Positions 1 through 12,200 of a stretch of DNA of 64,000 nt are shown here, one piece after another. The notes below the pieces were generated by a model that saw only the letters and a program-made list of their open reading frames with translations, ran no database searches and had not been told where the DNA came from. The stretch spans positions 578,001 to 642,000 of the forward strand of contig CATNEN010000027.1 in the NCBI GenBank assembly GCA_950097015.1, read 5' to 3'. How positions within the stretch are numbered: position 1 is the first letter of the stretch; every line of letters begins with the position of its first letter. The position numbers were made by a program, and so were the translations under genes. Origin of the DNA: Macrostomum hystrix (Eukaryota > Platyhelminthes > Macrostomidae).

Positions 1-1082
1 CTTAAGCCCAAGCTATCGATTGGTTTAGTATTCCAAAGCGTACTTCAATGCTTGTTAAAAAAGCCATGAATAAACACTTTGCCTTTTTCGATTGAGTCAA
101 TTCCCAGTTGGGAGTTAGTCGCTGCTGACACACTCCACAGCCAGGCGATGGAAGAATGAACAAAGTATTCTCAAGGGAGCTACAGCAGAAAGCGAGGCAA
201 AAATAATATTGAGCAGATTCTCGAAATTCCAAAAAGGCTGCTTAACGCCCAGGGGAACAACACAGGCTAAAGTGGTGCCAACATTTTTCTTGTCCAATAG
301 AGAGAACAGTGAGATGAGATACGAGTGTGAGATGAGAGATGAGAGAGAGAAGACTGGGATGAGAGATGACAATTAGTTGAGAAATAAGAATGCGATGAGC
401 GACGAAAGTGAATGGGAGATGAGATTACAACCAGTGAGTAGCATTAATGGAAAAGAAAAAGTGAAGATGATTTATGGGTCGGGATGAAAGGAGAGATCAG
501 TACAGATGCTAGTGGAGAACCCCAAGTTGGTTAATAAATTTATGCTAATTAATTTTGTTTCGTTAAGAAACAGGATTCCATGCCAGGCTAGCAAGACTGT
601 GATTGAGCACTGTGCGGCTTCACACTGAATGAGGAAGTGTGCCAGAATGCCATTCGCTATGGTCTCAGGTGATGATGCCTCCAGCTGCCATACAGCCAGA
701 GGTTAATGAAATTCTCAGTGATGTATGCACGCACAGCAATACGACAACTGGACTTGGCAAATATATGGGCGACGTGGGAACTAGATTCGACTTGAGTATC
801 TCATCTTGTTTTGGGTCCCACACGGCCTTAGGCAACTATTGATTATTCCGACTCTTCACTATTGAATGTACTTTTCTCCCGAATCAGCGATAAATTTAAA
901 TAGAAAATAATTAAGAGTGTACTCGATAAGTCAACAGAGACACGACAATGCTTACACGACACTAATGCAAAGTCGATTTACTCTCTTGCCTTGTTGCTTC
1001 CACTTTCTGGGTGTTTTCTTGAGAGGAAAATACTTAGCATAACGTATCATCGATTGTTACCTGGGCTGTGAGACTGCGAGAT
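1..1082. other. Gene-free left flank
   Basis: I see no convincing gene. Short open frames on both strands have no recognisable domain and no flanking splice logic. Positions 309-400 hold degenerate GAGATGAGA-type purine runs that resemble the unit of the array starting near 1083, so they may be decayed outliers of it. Confidence 0.6.
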
Positions 1083-2586
1083 TGAGATACGGGAGAGATG
1101 AGACACCAGAGTGATGAGACACCAGAGTGATGAGACACCAGAGAGATTAGACACCAGAGAGATGAGACACCAGAGAGATGAGACACCAGAGAGATTAGAC
1201 ACCAGAGAGATGAGACACCAGAGAGATGAGACACCAGAGAGATGAGACACCAGAGAGATTAGACACCATAGAGTTGAGACACTGGAGAGATGAAATACGG
1301 AGAGATGAGACACGGGAGAGTTGACACACTAGAGAGATGAGACACCAGAGAGATAGGACACCTGAGAGATGAAATACCGGAGAGCTGAGACACCAGAGAG
1401 ATGAGACACCAGAGAGATGAGACACCAGAGAGATGAGACACCAGAGAGATGAGACACCAGAGAGATGAGACACCAGAGAGATGAGACACCAGAGAGATGA
1501 GACACCAGAGAGATTAGACACCATAGAGTTGAGACACTGGAGAGATGAAATACGGAGAGATGAGACACGGGAGAGTTGACACACTAGAGAGATGAGACAC
1601 CAGAGAGATAGGACACCTGAGAGATGAAATACCGGAGAGCTGAGACACCAGAGAGATGACACACCAGAGAGATGAGACACCAGAGAGATGAGACACCAGA
1701 GAGATGAGACACCAGAGAGATGAGACACCAGATAGATGAGACACAGGAGAGATGAGACACCAGAGAGGTGAGACACTGGAGAGATGACACACGGGAGAGA
1801 TGAGACACCAGAAAGATGAGACACCAGAGAGATGAGACACCAGATAGATGACACACCAGAGAGATGAGACACAGGAGAGATATGACACAGGAGAAATATG
1901 ACACGAGAGAGATGAGACAAGAGAGAGATGAAACACCAGAGAGGTTAGACACCAGAGTGATGAGACACGGGAGAGATGAGGCACAGGAGAGATGAGACAC
2001 AGGAGAGATGAGACACCAGAAAGATGAGACACCAGAGTGATGAGACACCAGAGTGATGAGACACGGGAGAGATGAGACACAGGAGAGATGAGACACCAGA
2101 TAGATGAGACACAGGAGAGATGAGACACCAGAAAGATGAGACACCAGATAGATGAGACACCAGATAGATGACACACCAGAGAGATGAGACACAGGAGAGA
2201 TATGACACAGGAGAAATATGACACGAGAGAGATGAGACAAGAGAGAGATGAAACACCAGAGAGGTTAGACACCAGAGTGATGAGACACGGGAGAGATGAG
2301 ACACAGGAGAGATGAGACACAGGAGAGATGAGACACCAGAGAGATGAGACACCAGAGAGGTGAGACACCAGAGTGATGAGACACCAGAGTGATGAGACAC
2401 GGGAGAGATGAGACACAGGAGAGATGAGACACCAGAGAGATGAGACACCAGAGAGATGAGACACCAGAGTGATTATACACCAGATAGATGAGACAGCAGA
2501 TAGATGAGACAACAGAGTGATGAGACACGGGAGAGATGAGACACCGGAGAGATATGACACAAGAGAGATGAGACACCAGAGAGATT
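1083..2586. repeat. 16-bp minisatellite
   Basis: About 1.5 kb of tandem repeats with a 16-bp consensus, GAGATGAGACACCAGA. Variants (CAGG, CGGG, GATAGATG, GAGTGATG) recur in blocks. For example, the stretch near 1560-1640 repeats that near 1320-1390, so higher-order duplication has occurred. Because 16 is not a multiple of 3, long antisense frames reading SHLSGVSSLWCLISLV exist in several phases; they are products of the repeat and not genes. Confidence 0.97.
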
Positions 2587-3045
2587 TTAACGTTATAAAA
2601 GGAATTTTTGGAAAGTGAAGCTTCTGACTGAACTGAACCTCGATCTTTCCAATGTGTACTTTTACTCCTTTGTCCGGCAGCTGGTCAACTTGGACGCGTC
2701 AATCCGATTAACTAATTTTCTTTTGTTCCTCTTTTTCTTTCAAAGCAGACAAAGCGGAATAAAAAATCTACGAAGGTGGCAATAAATGGTGCATTCAATG
2801 AGCAGGCCTATGAGATCCGGTTAAAACTGGTTAAATCTTCCATCGTCTGCCAACTAACGTTAAAGCGAGTGTTTTTAGTCTAAGTTGCTAGTTTTACTCA
2901 ACTGTCGGAGAAGATTAAGAAGGTCGACGAAGGTTTAAGAAGGTTTATAATAATATATTTATAATAATATTGTGGTCTTTGCCAAGGTGGTAAAATAGCA
3001 TGGTCTTTCTACTGTTAATAAATCGTGCTTTGCAGACTCTCTCAC
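2587..3045. other. Unique spacer between two arrays
   Basis: AT-rich unique sequence with no gene seen. A small local duplication (AAGAAGGT and TATAATAATAT repeats) lies near 2915-2970. Confidence 0.6.
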
Positions 3046-4420
3046 ATTCATTTCCCACTCAGCCCATGAAATCATTCATCTGACATTCCCTACTCAGCCC
3101 ATGAAATCATTCATCTGACATTACCTTCTCAGTTCATGAAATCATTCATCTGACATTCCCTTCTCAGTTCATGAAATCATTCATCTGACATTCCCTTCTC
3201 AGTTCATGAAATAATTCATCTGACATTCCCTTCTTAGTTCATGAAATCATTCATCTGACATTCCCTTCTCAGTTCATGAAATCATTCATCTGACATTCCC
3301 TTCTCAGTTCATGAAATCATTCATCTGACATTCCTACTCAGCCCATGAAATCATTCATCTGACATTACCTTCTCAGTTCATGAAATCATTCATCTGAAAT
3401 TCCCTTCTCAGTTCATGAAAAAATTCATCTGACATTCCCTTCTCAGTTCATGAAATCATTCATCTGACATTCCCTTCTTAGTTCATGAAATCATTCATCT
3501 GACATTCCCTTCTCAGTTCATGAAATCATTCATCTGACATTCCCTTCTCAGTTCTTGAAATCATTCATCTGACATTCCCTTCTCAGTTCGTGAAATCATT
3601 CATCTGACATTCCCTCCTCAGTTCATGAAATCATTCATCTGACATTCCTACTCAGCCCATGAAATCATTCATCTGACATTCCCTCCTCAGTTCATGAAAT
3701 CATTCATCTGACATTCCTACTCAGCCCATGAAATCATTCATCTGACATTACCTTCTTAGTTCATAAAATCATTCATCTGACATTCCCTTCTCAGTTCATG
3801 AAATCATTCATCTGACATTCCCTCCTCAGTTCATGAAATCATTCATCTGACATTCCCTCCTCAGTTCATGAAATCATTCATCTGACATTCCTACTCAGCC
3901 CATGAAATCATTCATCTGACATTACCTTCTCAGTTCATGAAATCATTCATCTGAAATTCCCTTCTCAGTTCATGAAAAAATTCATCTGACATTCCCTTCT
4001 CAGTTCATGAAATCATTCATCTGACATTCCCTTCTTAGTTCATGAAATCATTCATCTGACATTCCCTTCTCAGTTCATGAAATCATTCATCTGACATTCC
4101 CTTCTTAGTTCATGAAATCATTCATCTGACATTCCGTTCTCAGTTCATGAAATCATTCATCTGACATTCCCTTCTTAGTTCATGAAATCATTCATCTGAC
4201 ATTCCCTTCTCAGTTCATGAAATCATTCATCTGACATTCCCTTCTCAGTTCATGAAATCATTCATCTGACATTCCCTTCTCAGCCCATGAAATCATTCAT
4301 CTGACATTCCCTCCTCAGTTCATGAAATCATTCATCTGACATTCCTACTCAGCCCATGAAATCATTCATCTGACATTCCCTCCTCAGTTCTGACAATTCC
4401 CTCCTCAGTTCTGACATTAC
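3046..4420. repeat. 35-bp minisatellite
   Basis: About 39 tandem copies of a 35-bp unit built on TTCATGAAATCATTCATCTG followed by ACATTCCCTTCTCAG. Variants (CAGCCCATG for CAGTTCATG, a one-base-shorter TTCCTACTCAG form, AAAAAATTC for AAATCATTC) recur in the same order. For example, 3335-3520 resembles 3890-4060, which indicates duplication of multi-unit blocks. Confidence 0.97.
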
Positions 4421-5480
4421 ACGGCAAACCAGTTGATGCATGAAAACCTAAACACATCTTTTGTATTTTGTGCGCTCAAATACAGAAACAAGTTGCTTTC
4501 GTCAGAATTTCTAAGAGTTATTCATGCAGCACAAACAGCATAAACGACGAAAACTGTTTATCTTATTTGTCTGAGATTTAGAAAATGGTGAAGATTTTGA
4601 TGAAGCTAACAATTTAGATTAGCAGTGATATTTCCTGCGCTGCAATATTAAGTGAATTTTCAATTGAACGGATTATTATAGAATATTCCACGCAATGCCA
4701 TGTAGACGACTAATTATTCTGATAGAATAATTTCTCGCAAAGCAGCATTTTGTTGATAATTTATTTGGTCTTTTCAGATAAGAAATTATTTATTGCCACA
4801 CCATTCCTTAATTTTATTCCTTAAAATAGTATTATTAATTAATAATCTCAAACTAAATTTGTTATAATGGAGTTAAGAAATTCGCCACGAAAATTCAAAC
4901 ATAGCACGAATGTTTCGCATATATGTTGAAAAATTCATAAAAATAGATTTCAGCAATAAGAGAAAATCTTTGAACTTTTCTTTGAAAGTTACTTTCATTT
5001 GTAAAATCTTCACCTGTAAGTCAGTAAATTTGTCTGTACTTATATTGACATTTCAGCAAGCAAGTGCACGCACCACCAGCTATCGTAAAGTCTTCAGGAT
5101 TACCAAAATCCGTTTGATTGATTATCGATTAAAACAAAAAGTAGATGTTTAATTAGAGGAAAGTGTCCGCTAGTCTGTATTACCTAATACTATAAATACA
5201 TGCACCTGTGCACATATTTTTCGTACCAGTCACACGACAATTTTCACAATCAATTATTTTTGCTCGGACACGCAAGCATATAGACGAAGGACTAATCAAT
5301 TGCTGCTAGCGGTCCAATTGTACCAGCGGTCCAATTGAAATAGATTATAATTTGACACTTGTTGTCGGGTTACTTACAAACCGCTCCATGGAAACAGTTT
5401 CATTTTTGTAGAATAATTTCTGCTGCAATTCATAAAAAGTGGGATCGAATATTAAAAATGGCAATGCGAGTCATATGGTC
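4421..5480. other. AT-rich spacer without recognised gene
   Basis: No supported gene. An 80-codon open frame near 4910-5152 is AT-rich, lacks any recognisable motif and has no coding-like base composition. Confidence 0.55.
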
Positions 5481-5760
5481 CATGCATGGCCATGCATGAG
5501 GTCAGATTATCGCATCGAAATCACGACTTGAAGGTCAGGGTTTCGATTCTTGACTCAAGTGGAACAATTTGTGCATTATATCAAGACACTTAATTCTGCA
5601 GTGATTGATTCAGTAAACCGGCCAGCTAAATGGGTAGTATGCCAGCATTAGGTGGGGAAATCGAGAGTGTGTGTGGTGTTCCCCAGTCCATGAATTGAGC
5701 CGTACGCAGCCTTCCATTTTCGCCGCGCAATGCTGCGGCTGTACTAGGCTGCACATCTGG
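5481..5760 (+). mobile_element. tRNA-derived SINE, copy 1 (degenerate)
   Basis: A tRNA-like B-box region (GGTCAGGGTTTCGATTCTTG, about 5532-5551) is followed by a body containing CAAGACACTTAATTCTG, CCAGCTAAATGG and CCAGCATTAG. The same blocks, in the same order and spacing, occur on the minus strand at 36243-36432, which defines a dispersed family. The 5' edge abuts a perfect 18-bp palindrome, CATGCATGGCCATGCATG (5481-5498). A canonical A box is not preserved. tRNA-related heads fused to such bodies are typical of SINEs in marine invertebrates; the 3' boundary is uncertain. Confidence 0.65.
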
Positions 5761-6251
5761 ACTACAATATAGGTGTAATCAAACTAATTTATTCTATTAC
5801 CAGCTAGAGAATTCGTGCCTATGCTTCATATGCACAGCTATATATAGCTGTAGTCTCGGGCTCTAGTATTGGTAATGTCTGATTGTGGCATCCTTAGCTG
5901 CGCTTCACACGGGGCTACACGCACACTCGCTTCGCACATTTGCACTGCAACTCAGGTAACCCAGTGTGACATCTTCAATGAGGCTTTTTATGAAAACGTA
6001 ACTGCCAAAAAATCTTAAAAACAAAAATTTCTAATAAGCGTGTAAATATTTTCTAACAAGAAATTTTAAATTCAAAGTGTTTATTTTTTATAAGTAACAG
6101 ATTGTAGTACGCACTTAGTTTTAATGACTCGTTTGTACGAAATTAAAAATAATAAACATTTATTTTCACGATTATTTTAATATCGATTCCAAACAGTTAG
6201 CAATTAGAATTTCTATATTGTTTTTTGCCAATTCAGTTTATTTCAGTAAAA
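5761..6251. other. Upstream region and 5' UTR of Munc18 gene
   Basis: AT-rich sequence immediately upstream of the Munc18 start codon. No clear TATA box could be assigned. Part of it must be promoter and 5' UTR, or a trans-splice acceptor region if this lineage trans-splices. Confidence 0.4.
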
Positions 6252-9200
6252 ATGGCACTTAAGTCTGCCGTTTCGTCAAGTAAGTATTTTTGTGTTATAT
6301 TAACTTTGTATTACTACGCTGTGTGTTCACTTAATGACCTGTGATTTTTTTCGTACTATACTATATCTCCTTTTATAAATATATATTTATGCAGAAAATT
6401 CATCAATCATAGAAATTAATTTTGATAGGAGCAAGAAAAACATAATTTCGTTTTTTATTGCAAAAATGTTACTAATTTATTTAATTTTACCTCAATGACC
6501 ACTGCCCATACCTATGGTAAAGGATGGGCAATGCAATCCAAGTTTGTAAAAGCCGCTTTAGTCAAAAACTGCATGGTAACAAAGAATGTTTCTCCGCAGA
6601 TATTCAAAACTATTGCTCTTGATTTTAACAAATGCAACAAATAGATCTGGCTTTTCCCCCATTCACTTATGCAATTGGTCTGTTTAAATAAAATGAAACT
6701 AAATGTATTTTGTTTCATGCTGCCACTCCTGATTCCAATGGCAGCATGCTAGGCGAAATCAGATTGTTGGTCTCTTAAACTTCCATAAAATGGCTTTTTC
6801 TATTGGAGGAATATTAATCAGCTAATTCCAATGAAAATTTAGCCCAATTCTTGATAATATTATGCAAACTATATGTAAGATATATCTTGTATGTTGATTT
6901 GTTTGTTTTGAAGTGTACTTTGCTAATTTTATTTTGTTTTCTTAGCTCAAAGTAGCAAGCAGTTTCAGATACTACAACCAAGTTTTAATCAAGAACATTA
7001 CAAAATTGTCGCATTTTTAATAAGCGCAACTTAGCTTTTAAAGTTACTTTTTTGGTTAAGATAAAAGTTATACTCTTCCTGAGATATTCCTATCCAAATA
7101 GTGTTTCCAATCATAATCTGTGTTGTCTACCATCTTAAATCTCATAGAAAACAGCTGGATTTCTGAAATGTATGAAAAGCATCAGAAAACAAAAATTATA
7201 AATTATTATATTTTTATGACCATGTATTCTCAGATATCTCTAAATCAAAATGGCCACATGTCAAAACAGCTACTTAACAAAGTAGTCACTCATAAAATGG
7301 CCAAGAATTTCTTTTATTTTAAGTACTTCAACCTCATTAGGACAAAAATGTGAAAATGTGTTCTTCTAGTTGTCAGAATAATTAAGTAAGAATCAATGCA
7401 AGAAAAAAAAGAATTTATATTGCCAATACAATAAAGATGTTCCATTATTTAACAATTGAAAGACTACACTATTTTTCCCATGGGGTAAAAACACAGGAAA
7501 GTATTTCAAATATCCACTGCCTACTTTACGATAGCTCCCAAACTGAATGACAGATTTTTGTCAAAGTACACCATATAGATCAAAATTTTCACCTGTTACA
7601 ATGAACTATGAGTACTATTTATAGCTGTATAAGTCAGCATTTTCAAGATATTCCTGAGTGAATTTTGTTGAAGACCTTGTCATAAGAACAAGTAGTTCAT
7701 TGCTCTGTATTAAGCTTCTGTGGCAAATCTGTGGTACTGATTTATACTCACACATTTCATTTTAATCTAGTGGTATACAAGCTTAATATGTAACAAATGT
7801 ATCTATGGCAACTCATTCTTATTCAATTGTTCAGTTCAGCAACATGTCCATGATTGTTTAGCCTTGGTTGATAGCATCAACAAGTTTTTCATACTCTCAT
7901 TCATTCATTCATTTTTCATACTGTCAAACCTTTTTTAAGGCCAATTTGAAATGGCTCAAGTGATAATTGATAATTCAAATGATAATCTAGGGAATATGAT
8001 TATCTTCTCTTCAATGATTGGGCCCATTCTCAGAAACTCACAAACCTTCCACAACCAGAGATTATGCGCGAGGTGATCCGCTCTCTCAAGAAGGAAGGCG
8101 ACTGGAAGGTGCTGATAGTGGACAAGCTCTCTATGCGGATGATCAGCGCCTGCTGCCGCATGCATGAGATTATGTCCGAGGGCATCACCCTGGTTGAAGA
8201 CGTGTCCAAGAAGCGCGAGCCCCTGCCCCTAGAAGCAATCTACCTGCTGCAGCCAACGCGCGAGTCTGTCCAGCTGCTGATGGCCGACTTTAGCGGCGTC
8301 CGCATGCAGTACCGCGCCGCTCACGTGTTCTTCACCGAGGCCTGCCCGGACGATTTGTTTAGCGAGCTTTGCAAAAGTCCTACTAGCAAGTTTATCAAGA
8401 CTCTGAAGGAGATTAACATCGCCTTCCTGCCCTACGAGAGCCAAGTGTTTAGCCTGGACAGTCCCGACACCATCTTTCATTATTTCCTGCGCGACCAGGC
8501 TGGCAAAACTCAGCATCTGGACCGCATCGCTGAGCAGATTGCCACCCTGTGCGCTTCGCTTGGCGAATTTCCCACCATTCGCTATCGAGCATTCAACGAG
8601 ACCAATCACCAGTTCGCTAACGCCATCAATTTCAAACTGGAGCAATACAAAGCCGACGATCCGTCTATGGGCGAGGGACCGCAGAAGGATAGGAGCCTGT
8701 TGATTGTGCTGGACCGGGGCGCCGATCCCATCACGCCGCTGCTGCACGAGCTCACCTTCCAGGTATAAACTGTCTGTCTGCTGGTTTCTGATTGGCTGCT
8801 GCCTTATCTGATTGCTGATCTTCTGATTGGCTGCAGCTTCATCGGTGCCGATTGTCTGATTGGCTATTGCTTTATCGATGCTAATGTTCTAAAATTTGCA
8901 GCCTTATCTGATTGCTGATCTTCTGATTGGCTGCAGACTTATCTGATTGCTGATCTTCTGATTGGCTGCAGCCTTATCTGATTGCTGATCTTCTGATTGG
9001 CTGCAGCCTTATCGGTGTCGATTGTCTGATTGGCTATTGCCTTATCGATGCTAATGTTCTAAAATTTGCAGCCTTATCTGATTGCTGATCTTCTGATTGG
9101 CAATTTTCAAAACTCAAACGCAGGTTGCCTTGTCGTTTACTGCTGAAGTTTATCTCTGCTCAGCTCTCAACTTTAATAGCATCTTTTTTCAACAATTCTA

Positions 9201-12200
9201 GTTTTCTGTTTAGGTTCTCAGACATCATTACTTTGACTTGTACATATATTAGAAGTTAATTTATCCGTAAGTTTAAAAGACTTCGAAAAAGGTATGATTA
9301 GAAAATTGTTTTTAGGCCTTATCTCGTCACGATATTTACATGTCCGTTCGGGTCACTGCACGTAGGTATAGAAAATATTGTCGTTTTCGACCAAGAATAG
9401 TCCATAAAAAATTAAAAGTACAACTAAAACCAGATTTATTTTTCTTCTCACTCAGCAAGGCTCATCTAAGTATTGTTTATAGATTATTCTACACGTCTCT
9501 ATTCCTCCTGTGTCGAAAAATCCCCTCATCTTGCATACATTAATTTCTAACTATCTGGTCAGCACTAAACTCTGTCTGAACTCTGTGGGTCTCCATAACC
9601 AATGCTCTGCTGGCAACACTCCCTTCCTGCCGTCTCTCCCTGTCAGGGCTTTATTTCCTCATTTGCTGATGTGTTCCGAGCCATCTGTAGCTCGTACTTG
9701 GTCATGACCAAATTGTAGATGCCAAAAAGATAAAAGTTTCAGATGCCAAAGAGATAAAAGTTTCAGATGCCAAAGCTGCAATAGTTTCAGATGCCAAAGC
9801 TGCAATAGTTTCAGATGCCAAAGCTGCAATAGTTTCAGATGCCAAAGCTGCAATAGTTTCAGATACCAAAGCTGCAATAGTTTCAGATGCCAAAGCTGCA
9901 ATAGTTTCAGATGCCAAAGCTGCAATAGTTTCAGATGCCAAAGCTGCAATAGTTTCAGATGCCAAAGCTGCAATAGTTTCAGATGCCAAAGCTGCAATAG
10001 TTTCAGATGCCAAAGCTGCAATAGTTTCAGATGCCAAAGCTGCAATAGTTTCAGATGCCAAAGCTGCAATAGTTTCAGATGCCAAAGCTGCAATAGTTTC
10101 AGATGCCAAAGCTGCAATAGTTTCAGATGCCAAAGCTACAATAGTTTCAGATGCCAAAGCTACAATAGTTTCAGATGCCAAAGCTGCAATAGTTTCAGAT
10201 GCCAAAGCTGCAATAGTTTCAGATGCCAAAGCTGCAATAGTTTCAGATGCCAAAGCTGCAATAGTTTCAGATGCCAAAGCTGCAATAGTTTCAGATGCCA
10301 AAGCTGCAATAGTTTCAGATGCCAAAGCTGCAATAGTTTCAGATGCCAAAGCTGCAATAGTTTCAGATGCCAAAGCTGCAATAGTTTCAGATGCCAAAGC
10401 TGCAATAGTTTCAGATGCCAAAGCTGCAATAGTTTCAGATGCCAAAGCTGCAATAGTTTCAGATGCCAAAGCTGCAATAGTTTCAGATGCCAAAGCTGCA
10501 ATAGTTTCAGATGCCAAAGCTGCAATAGTTTCAGATGCCAAAGCTGCAATAGTTTCAGATGCCAAAGCTGCAATAGTTTCAGATGCCAAAGCTGCAATAG
10601 TTTCAGATGCCAAAGCTGCAATAGTTTCAGATGCCAAAGCTACAATAGTTTCAGATGCCAAAGCTGCAATAGTTTCAGATGCCAAAGCTGCAATAGTTTC
10701 AGATGCCAAAGCTGCAATAGTTTCAGATGCCAAAGCTGCAATAGTTTCAGATGCCAAAGCTGCAATAGTTTCAGATGCCAAAGCTGCAATAGTTTCAGAT
10801 GCCAAAGCTGCAATAGTTTCAGATGCCAAAGCTGCAATAGTTTCAGATGCCAAAGCTGCAATAGTTTCAGATGCCAAAGCTGCAATAGTTTCAGATGCCA
10901 AAGCTGCAATAGTTTCAGATGCCAAAGCTACAATAGTTTCAGCTGCTAATTTTGCTACCTAAACTGTACCTAACCTACCTGCATCCGCAACACGCAGGCC
11001 ATGGCCTACGATCTGATCCCGATTGAAAACGACGTCTACAAGTACGTCAGCAGCACAGCCGGCGATGAGCGAGAGCGCGAAGTTGTGCTTGACGAGCGCG
11101 ACGACCTTTGGGTTGAGTTGCGCCACCTGCACATCGCCGTTGTTGGCCAGAATGTCACGTCTAAGCTGAAGCAGTTTTCAGAGGCCAAGCGCATGGGCGC
11201 CGGGGGTACCGGAGTCCGCGACCTGGCACAGATGATGAAGAAAATGCCGCAGTACCAGAAGGAGCTCAGTGCTTATAGTACTCATTTTCACCTGGCCGAG
11301 GACTGCATGCGAAACTATACTGGTCGAGTTGACAAGCTTTGCAAGGTGAGGGCTTTCAACCTTTATTCCTTATAATTAGGAATTAGGACGACATTCCAAA
11401 ATGGTCAGTAAACCCTCTGACCCACATTCCAAAATGGTCAGTAAACCCTCTGACCCACATTCCAAAATGGTCAGTAGACCCTCTGACCCACATTCCAAAA
11501 TGGTCAGTAGACCCTCTGACCCACATTCCAAAATGGTCAGTAAACCCTCTGACCCACATTCCAAAATGGTCAGTAAACCCTCTGACCCACATTCCAAAAT
11601 AGTCAGTAAACCCTCTGACCCACATTCCAAAATGGTCAGTAAACCATCTGACCCACATTCCAAAATGGTCAGTAGACCCTCTGACCCACATTCCAAAATG
11701 GTCAGTAAACCCTCTGACCCACACTCTAAAATGGCCAGTAAACCCTCTGACCCACATTCCAAAATACACATCCGGACATCGCCAGTTGCCATACTGATCC
11801 CAGACACAAACAAGTGAAACAAGGCATTCGCCTCACTCCAGGTGGAGCAGGACCTCGCTATGGGCTGTGACGCCGACGGCGAGAAAGTACGCGATCACAT
11901 GCGCGCCATTGTGCCCATCCTGCTGGACGCCTCCGTCACCGCCTACGACAAGCTGCGCATCATCCTGCTGTACGTCATCCACAAGACCGGCGTGTCAGAG
12001 GAGAACCTGGCCAAACTGCTGCAACACGGCCAGATTCCTGAGCAGGAGAAGCCTATACTGCTCAACGCCGCAAACCTGGGCGTGCCGGTCATTCAGGACG
12101 GCAAGGGCGGCGTTGGCGGCCTGATGGACGGCGGCAGGCGCAAGGTGAAATTCCTATCCTTTAGTAACATGCTACCGACACAGATTACATGCCCCTACCC

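Noticed and set aside
1195-2576. Several 160-350-codon minus-strand frames repeating SHLSGVSSLWCLI
   Set aside because: Generated by the 16-bp array in all phases. No conserved flanks.
9702-10925. 407-codon minus-strand frame repeating ASETIAAL
   Set aside because: Lies wholly inside Munc18 intron 2 and comes from a 24-bp repeat whose period is divisible by 3. No unique coding sequence at either end.
11401-11817. Possible retained-intron extension of Munc18 through the 33-bp array
   Set aside because: The array's open frame is not the frame of exon 3, and read-through from exon 3 stops at 11373-11375.
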